A DNA stretch of 9,310 nucleotides. Origin: Prevotellaceae bacterium (GTDB lineage Bacteria; Bacteroidota; Bacteroidia; Bacteroidales; Bacteroidaceae). The DNA lies in NCBI GenBank assembly GCA_003150315.1, contig QAML01000082.1, positions 1 through 9,310 on the forward strand, in the 5' to 3' direction. The number at the start of each line of letters is the position of its first letter. Position 1 is the stretch's first letter. This document shows positions 5,980 through 9,310 of this stretch, one piece after another. The notes under the pieces were generated by a model that worked only from the letters and a program-made list of their open reading frames with translations, was not told where the DNA came from and did no database searches. The position numbers and the translations under genes are program-made.

Positions 5980-6444
5980 ATGAGCAGACGGGAAGAATAT
6001 GAACAGAAGACAGAGGCGATCCTTACACCAATCGTGGAGTCCAGGGGCTTTGAGCTGGTAGACGTGGAGTATGTCAAGGAAGCCGGAACCTGGTATCTCA
6101 GAGGCTATATCGACAAGCCGGGCGGAATCACAGTCAATGACTGCGAGGACGTAAGCCGTGCATTCAGCGATATACTGGATGAGCAGGATTTCATCGAGGA
6201 CAGCTACATTATGGAGATCAGTTCTCCGGGACTTGACCGGCCTCTTAAAAAAGAAAAAGACTTTAAGAGAAGCCTTGGCAAGCTGGTGGAGATCCGTACC
6301 TACCGGCCCATCGAGAAACAGAAAGAATTCTGCGGTATTTTAAATGCATATGATAGTAACAGTGTGACAATCGATGAAGACGGCACAGAACGTACCTTTG
6401 ATAAAAAAGATATTGCCCTGATTCGTCTCGCGATCGAATTCTAA
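5980..6444 (+). CDS. rimP: RimP, ribosome maturation factor for the 30S subunit
   Basis: This 154-residue protein has the usual RimP length and two-domain form. The N-terminal alpha/beta domain (about 1-88) includes GFELVDVEYVKEAGTWYLR, IDKPGGITVNDCEDVSR and the signature EISSPGLDRPL (79-89). The C-terminal SH3-like domain (about 92-154) follows. RimP assists assembly of the 30S subunit by binding near S12 in the cytoplasm; this is family knowledge. I chose ATG 5980 with GGTGG (5970-5974) five bases upstream; a GTG at 5971 is in frame but would add three residues not typical of the family. It is the first gene of the operon, with promoter and leader hairpin before it. The nusA gene follows after 41 bases. 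Confidence 0.96.
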   Translation: MSRREEYEQKTEAILTPIVESRGFELVDVEYVKEAGTWYLRGYIDKPGGITVNDCEDVSRAFSDILDEQDFIEDSYIMEISSPGLDRPLKKEKDFKRSLGKLVEIRTYRPIEKQKEFCGILNAYDSNSVTIDEDGTERTFDKKDIALIRLAIEF

Positions 6445-6485
6445 AAGAGAATCGAATCTGTAAAATTCAGGAGGAAAAAAGAAAA

Positions 6486-7679
6486 ATGAGCAGAGATTTA
6501 AGAGATGCGCTGGACGTTCTCGAAAAAGAGAAAAACATCAGTAAGGATACACTGCTGGAGGCAATTGAGCAGTCACTGATCCAGGCATGTAAGAACCATT
6601 TCGGAAAGGCAGATAACGTTCACGTTATGATCGATCCGGAGACCTGTGACTTCAGTGTTTACGCTGACAGAACTGTTGTAGAGCATGTGGAGGATCCGGC
6701 GCTGGAGATTTCTCTGGTGGATGCACAGAAAACAAACACGAACGCAGAGATCGGTGATGTTATGAAGGTTGAGATCCAGTCCAAGGAATTCGGACGTATC
6801 GCAACCCAGAATGCAAAGAATGTCATTCTTCAGAAAATCCGTGAGGAAGAGCGTAAAGTTCTTTACGATCAGTACTATGGAATCGAAAAAGAAGTGGTAA
6901 CCGGTATTGTTCAGAGAGTAATGGGCAAAAATGTCAGCATCAACCTTGGTAAGGCAGACGCAGTACTTACAGAGAACGAACAGGTAAAGGGTGAGACCTT
7001 CCAGCCAACTGAGCGAGTAAAAGTTTACATTCTTGAAGTTAAGGATACACCGAAGGGACCGCGTATCCTGGTTTCCAGAACACATCCCGGTCTTGTAAAG
7101 AGACTTTTCGAGTCCGAGGTTGCAGAGGTAAGAGACGGTACCGTTGAGATCAAGAGCATTGCCCGTGAGGCAGGCTCCCGTACCAAGATCGCTGTATGGA
7201 GCAACGATCCGGATGTAGATGCTGTGGGAGCATGCGTTGGTATGAACGGTGCACGTGTAGGGGCAGTTGTTAACGAGCTTCACGGTGAGAAGATCGATAT
7301 CATCAACTGGGATGAGAACCCGGCGATCCTTATTGAGAATGCATTAAGCCCTGCAAAGGTTATCGCAGTTATGGCTGACCCGGATGAGAAGACCGCACTG
7401 GTCGTAGTTCCGGATTACCAGCTTTCCCTTGCTATCGGTAAGGAAGGACAGAACGCACGTCTTGCTGCAAGACTTACAGGCTTCAAGATCGACATCAAGA
7501 GCGAGACACAGGCAAGAGAGTCCGGTGACTTCTACGATGATTACGATGAGGAACACGAGGAAGCAGAGGAAGAAATGACAGAAGAGGCTGTTTCCGAAGA
7601 GCTTGAAGAAGTAGAGGAAGATACAGAAGAGACAGAAACAGAAGCTGAAGAAACAGCAGATGGAGATGCCGAAGAATAA
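6486..7679 (+). CDS. nusA: NusA, transcription elongation and termination factor
   Basis: This 397-residue protein is close to the Bacillus-type NusA and lacks the two C-terminal acidic repeats of E. coli NusA. Domains in order are the RNA polymerase-binding N-terminal domain (about 1-125, with [20 protein letters not shown]), the S1 domain (about 132-199, ending [11 protein letters not shown]), KH1 (with GMNG at 252-255) and KH2 ([15 protein letters not shown] from 318). A 50-residue tail (348-397) has 30 Asp/Glu residues. NusA binds RNA polymerase and nascent RNA and promotes pausing and hairpin-dependent termination. AGGAGG (6469-6474) lies 11 bases before the ATG. The stop TAA overlaps the ylxR ATG by one base (TAATG). 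Codon use is GC-richer than in the cas genes. Confidence 0.98.
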   Translation: MSRDLRDALDVLEKEKNISKDTLLEAIEQSLIQACKNHFGKADNVHVMIDPETCDFSVYADRTVVEHVEDPALEISLVDAQKTNTNAEIGDVMKVEIQSKEFGRIATQNAKNVILQKIREEERKVLYDQYYGIEKEVVTGIVQRVMGKNVSINLGKADAVLTENEQVKGETFQPTERVKVYILEVKDTPKGPRILVSRTHPGLVKRLFESEVAEVRDGTVEIKSIAREAGSRTKIAVWSNDPDVDAVGACVGMNGARVGAVVNELHGEKIDIINWDENPAILIENALSPAKVIAVMADPDEKTALVVVPDYQLSLAIGKEGQNARLAARLTGFKIDIKSETQARESGDFYDDYDEEHEEAEEEMTEEAVSEELEEVEEDTEETETEAEETADGDAEE

Positions 7680-7957
7680 TGAAAACGAGAACCAAGATTC
7701 CCATGCGTCAGTGTACCGGCTGCAGGGAAATGAAAAGCAAAAAGGAAATGATACGAGTTCTCAGGACATCAGAGAATGAGATCATCCTGGACGCTACAGG
7801 TAAGAAAAACGGACGCGGCGCATACCTTTGTTTCTCAGAGGAATGCCTGGAAAAGGCTATCAAAAACCATGGCCTGGAGCGTTCCTTGAAAATGGCAGTT
7901 CCGGATGAAGTGTATCAGAACCTCAAAAAGGAGTTTGGATCAATTGAAAAACAATAA
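7679..7957 (+). CDS. ylxR: YlxR/RnpM family RNA-binding protein
   Basis: This 92-residue protein has the YlxR signature: RQCTGCREMKSKKEMIRVLR with C12 and C15, then GKKNGRGAYLCFSEEC with C51 and C56, followed by a basic helix LEKAIKNHGLERSL. The family sits between nusA and infB in most Firmicutes. In Bacillus subtilis the protein (renamed RnpM) binds the RNA of ribonuclease P and modulates its activity. The ATG at 7679 overlaps the nusA stop, and its upstream Shine-Dalgarno is weak (GGAGATG, 7662-7668), so translation is probably coupled to nusA. The 3' end overlaps ylxQ by 14 bases. The exact cellular role in this organism is inferred from the family. Confidence 0.95.
   Translation: MKTRTKIPMRQCTGCREMKSKKEMIRVLRTSENEIILDATGKKNGRGAYLCFSEECLEKAIKNHGLERSLKMAVPDEVYQNLKKEFGSIEKQ
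7928..7933 (+). promoter_or_regulatory. ribosome binding site that fixes the TTG start of ylxQ
   Basis: AAGGAG inside the end of ylxR is followed 10 bases later by TTG 7944. No ATG lies between it and the conserved N-terminus, so TTG is the best start. Confidence 0.65.
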
Positions 7958-8261
7958 GGTTTTATCACTCATCGGACTTGCGACAAAAGCAGGAAAAACA
8001 GTGAGCGGAGAATTTTCCACAGAGAAATCCGTAAAAACAGGAAAAGGTTTCCTGGCACTGGTGGCAGATGATGCCTCCGAAAACACAAAAAAGAAATTTC
8101 GGAATATGTGTACCTATTATGAAGTTCCGTTATATTTCCTTTCAGACAAAGAGAGCCTGGGCAGAGCAATGGGCAAAGAATTCCGTGCCAGCCTTGCCGT
8201 GCAGGACGAAAATTTTGCAAAGGCGATCATGAAGGCGCTGGAAAAAGAATCCGGCAGATAA
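7944..8261 (+). CDS. ylxQ: YlxQ, L7Ae/L30e-family K-turn RNA-binding protein
   Basis: From TTG 7944 the protein has 105 residues, normal for YlxQ. The N-terminus KVLSLIGLATKAGKTVSG (5-22) is the family's first helix and RNA-binding loop. LVADDASENTKKKF, then VPLYFLSDKESLGRAMGKE and LAVQDENFAKAI complete the L7Ae/L30e alpha-beta-alpha fold. Homologues bind kink-turn RNA; the RNA partner of YlxQ is not established to my knowledge. The frame is open further upstream to 7905, but that part lies within ylxR and lacks similarity, while AAGGAG (7928-7933) points to the TTG. The gene overlaps ylxR by 14 bases and is followed after 42 bases by infB, the standard order. Confidence 0.92.
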   Translation: MKNNKVLSLIGLATKAGKTVSGEFSTEKSVKTGKGFLALVADDASENTKKKFRNMCTYYEVPLYFLSDKESLGRAMGKEFRASLAVQDENFAKAIMKALEKESGR

Positions 8262-8282
8262 CCTGCATGATACAGGCGTCTG

Positions 8283-8290
8283 TAAGGAGG
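8283..8290 (+). promoter_or_regulatory. infB Shine-Dalgarno with long spacing
   Basis: TAAGGAGG is a near-perfect anti-16S match but lies 13 bases before the ATG at 8304. The first three bases, TAA, are also a stop in the infB frame, so infB cannot begin further upstream. TTG 8292 is too close and ATA 8298 would be at ideal spacing but is a very rare start codon. Confidence 0.6.
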
Positions 8291-8303
8291 TTTGACGATA
8301 GAA

Positions 8304-9310
8304 ATGATAAAAGATAAATTCAACAGATCGGGAAAGGAGCAATATAGACAATTGGATACTCCAAAAACAGAAGAAAAGACAACAACGGTGAATACAGAGG
8401 GTAACAAATCTGAAGCACCGAAAAAGAAAAAAAATATCATCCGTGTATTTCATGCACAGAATGCCAGCGATGGCGGTAAAGGAAGAAGAAAACCGGCAGC
8501 AGGCGAGAGAAAGGGACCGGCACGTCCACAGAACGGCGGTCAGAGAAGCGCAGGAGCAAACACAAGAAATGGTGAGTCCGGTGAGCAGAGAAACGGTCAG
8601 AGTGGTCAGAATCGTACTCAGGGCGGAAGACCGCAGGGCAACCGTCCGGAAGGAAGAAGAGACGGAAATCGTGACGGAAGAACCTTCGAGGGAAGAAGAG
8701 ACGGCGGAAATCGTTTTGGCGGAAACCGTTCCCAGAATGGTGAGGGACGTCCGGCAAGACAGGGCGAGGGAAACAGAGGCACACGTCAGAATGACGGAAG
8801 AGGCGGAAGCCGTTTCGGCGGTGGAGCAAACCGTGGCCAGGGGGGAGGCCAGGGCGGACGTTCCGAAGGCGGAAGAAGCGGAGACAACCGTTTCAGCGGA
8901 GCAAACCGTGGTGGCCAGGGCGGCGGACAGCGTCCGGGACAGAGAAGAAGCGGTGGCTCTTCAGATGCTGTATTCACTCCGGAGCTGACCAAGACATCCA
9001 AGGACAGCAAGCGTGAGCGTGACAGAGAGAACAAGAACAAAGATTTCGAGAAAGGCGGCCAGGGCGGGCGCAGACCAAATCAGGGTGGACGCAGACCGAA
9101 TTCCAGAATCCCGAAAGCGCTTCAGAAACCGAATCCACAGCCGAAGCAGGAAGAGAAGAAACCTGAGATCAAGGAGATCACCATTCCTGAGAAGCTTACC
9201 ATCCGTGAGCTTGCGGACGCTATGAAGATGCAGCCATCTGTGATCGTTAAGAAACTTTTCATGGAAGGTGTCATGGTAACCGTAAACCAGGAGATCGACT
9301 TTGACAAGGC
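8304..9310 (+). CDS. infB: Translation initiation factor IF-2, N-terminal part (cut by window edge)
   Basis: 335 codons are visible and the frame runs off the right edge before the GTPase domain. After a lysine-rich segment (APKKKKNIIRVFHAQN, about 34-49) comes a very long low-complexity linker (about 57-218, and again about 250-268). It is rich in Gly, Arg, Asn, Gln and Ser, with repeated GGNRFGG, GGSRFGGGANRG and GGQGGG units. From about residue 290 the IF2_N domain begins (EKLTIRELADAMKMQPSVIVKKLFMEG). IF-2 delivers initiator fMet-tRNA to the 30S subunit and promotes subunit joining. Its place after ylxQ is standard. The start ATG is supported by TAAGGAGG 13 bases upstream, a long gap. The typical N-terminal IRVxELAKEL helix bundle seen in many Clostridia is not present at this start. 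Identity is firm; the exact start is less so. Confidence 0.95.
   Translation, partial: MIKDKFNRSGKEQYRQLDTPKTEEKTTTVNTEGNKSEAPKKKKNIIRVFHAQNASDGGKGRRKPAAGERKGPARPQNGGQRSAGANTRNGESGEQRNGQSGQNRTQGGRPQGNRPEGRRDGNRDGRTFEGRRDGGNRFGGNRSQNGEGRPARQGEGNRGTRQNDGRGGSRFGGGANRGQGGGQGGRSEGGRSGDNRFSGANRGGQGGGQRPGQRRSGGSSDAVFTPELTKTSKDSKRERDRENKNKDFEKGGQGGRRPNQGGRRPNSRIPKALQKPNPQPKQEEKKPEIKEITIPEKLTIRELADAMKMQPSVIVKKLFMEGVMVTVNQEIDFDK

Noticed and set aside
6573..7283. 236-codon minus-strand open frame opposite nusA
   Set aside because: It is the reverse shadow of a well-recognised nusA coding region. The cysteine-rich translation has no domain.
8443..8988. 181-codon plus-strand open frame overlapping infB in another frame
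   Set aside because: The Gly/Arg-rich codons of the IF-2 linker rarely make stops when shifted. The product is a low-complexity Glu/Arg/Val sequence without a family match or ribosome binding site, while the infB frame is clearly the real one.

Overview
The window looks like chromosomal DNA from a low-to-mid GC Firmicute of class Clostridia, most likely a Lachnospiraceae-type gut anaerobe. This rests on the gene order rimP-nusA-ylxR-ylxQ-infB, a short NusA without the enterobacterial C-terminal repeats, strong AGGAGG-type ribosome binding sites, and the style of the Cas proteins. Genus cannot be decided by eye. All genes read on the + strand.

Region 1 (1-3859) is the downstream half of a type I-C CRISPR-Cas operon. 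It holds the C-terminal part of cas8c (cut by the window edge), then cas7c, cas4, cas1 and cas2, tightly packed with overlapping or abutting stops and starts. The expected cas3 and cas5c would lie upstream, outside the window. A well-formed internal Shine-Dalgarno and ATG inside cas8c (573-591) predict a separately translated small subunit, Cas11c, of 121 residues.

Region 2 (3860-5829) holds a 9-bp inverted repeat just after cas2, an A-rich leader, and a CRISPR array. The array has 26 identical 32-nt repeats, a 27th with two substitutions, and a decayed 28th. Between them lie 27 spacers of 33-36 nt. Order and decay show that the leader is at the cas2 side and the old end is at the right. Cas8c, Cas7c and Cas11c (with Cas5c) would form Cascade on crRNAs cut from this array. 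Cas4, Cas1 and Cas2 would add new spacers.

Region 3 (5830-9310) is a housekeeping transcription and translation operon. A clear extended -10 promoter (5842-5870) starts only 12 bases after the last CRISPR remnant. It is followed by a roughly 100-nt leader with a 12-bp GAGA-loop hairpin, then rimP, nusA, ylxR (rnpM), ylxQ and the 5' part of infB. The visible infB part encodes a very long Gly/Arg/Asn/Gln-rich linker ahead of an IF2_N domain. Base composition changes sharply from the AT-rich cas genes to this operon.

I see no wholly new system. The points most worth a second look are the internal Cas11c start, the decayed array end abutting an essential promoter, the repeat-like spacer 26, the inverted repeat in front of the leader, and the RGG-like IF2 linker.
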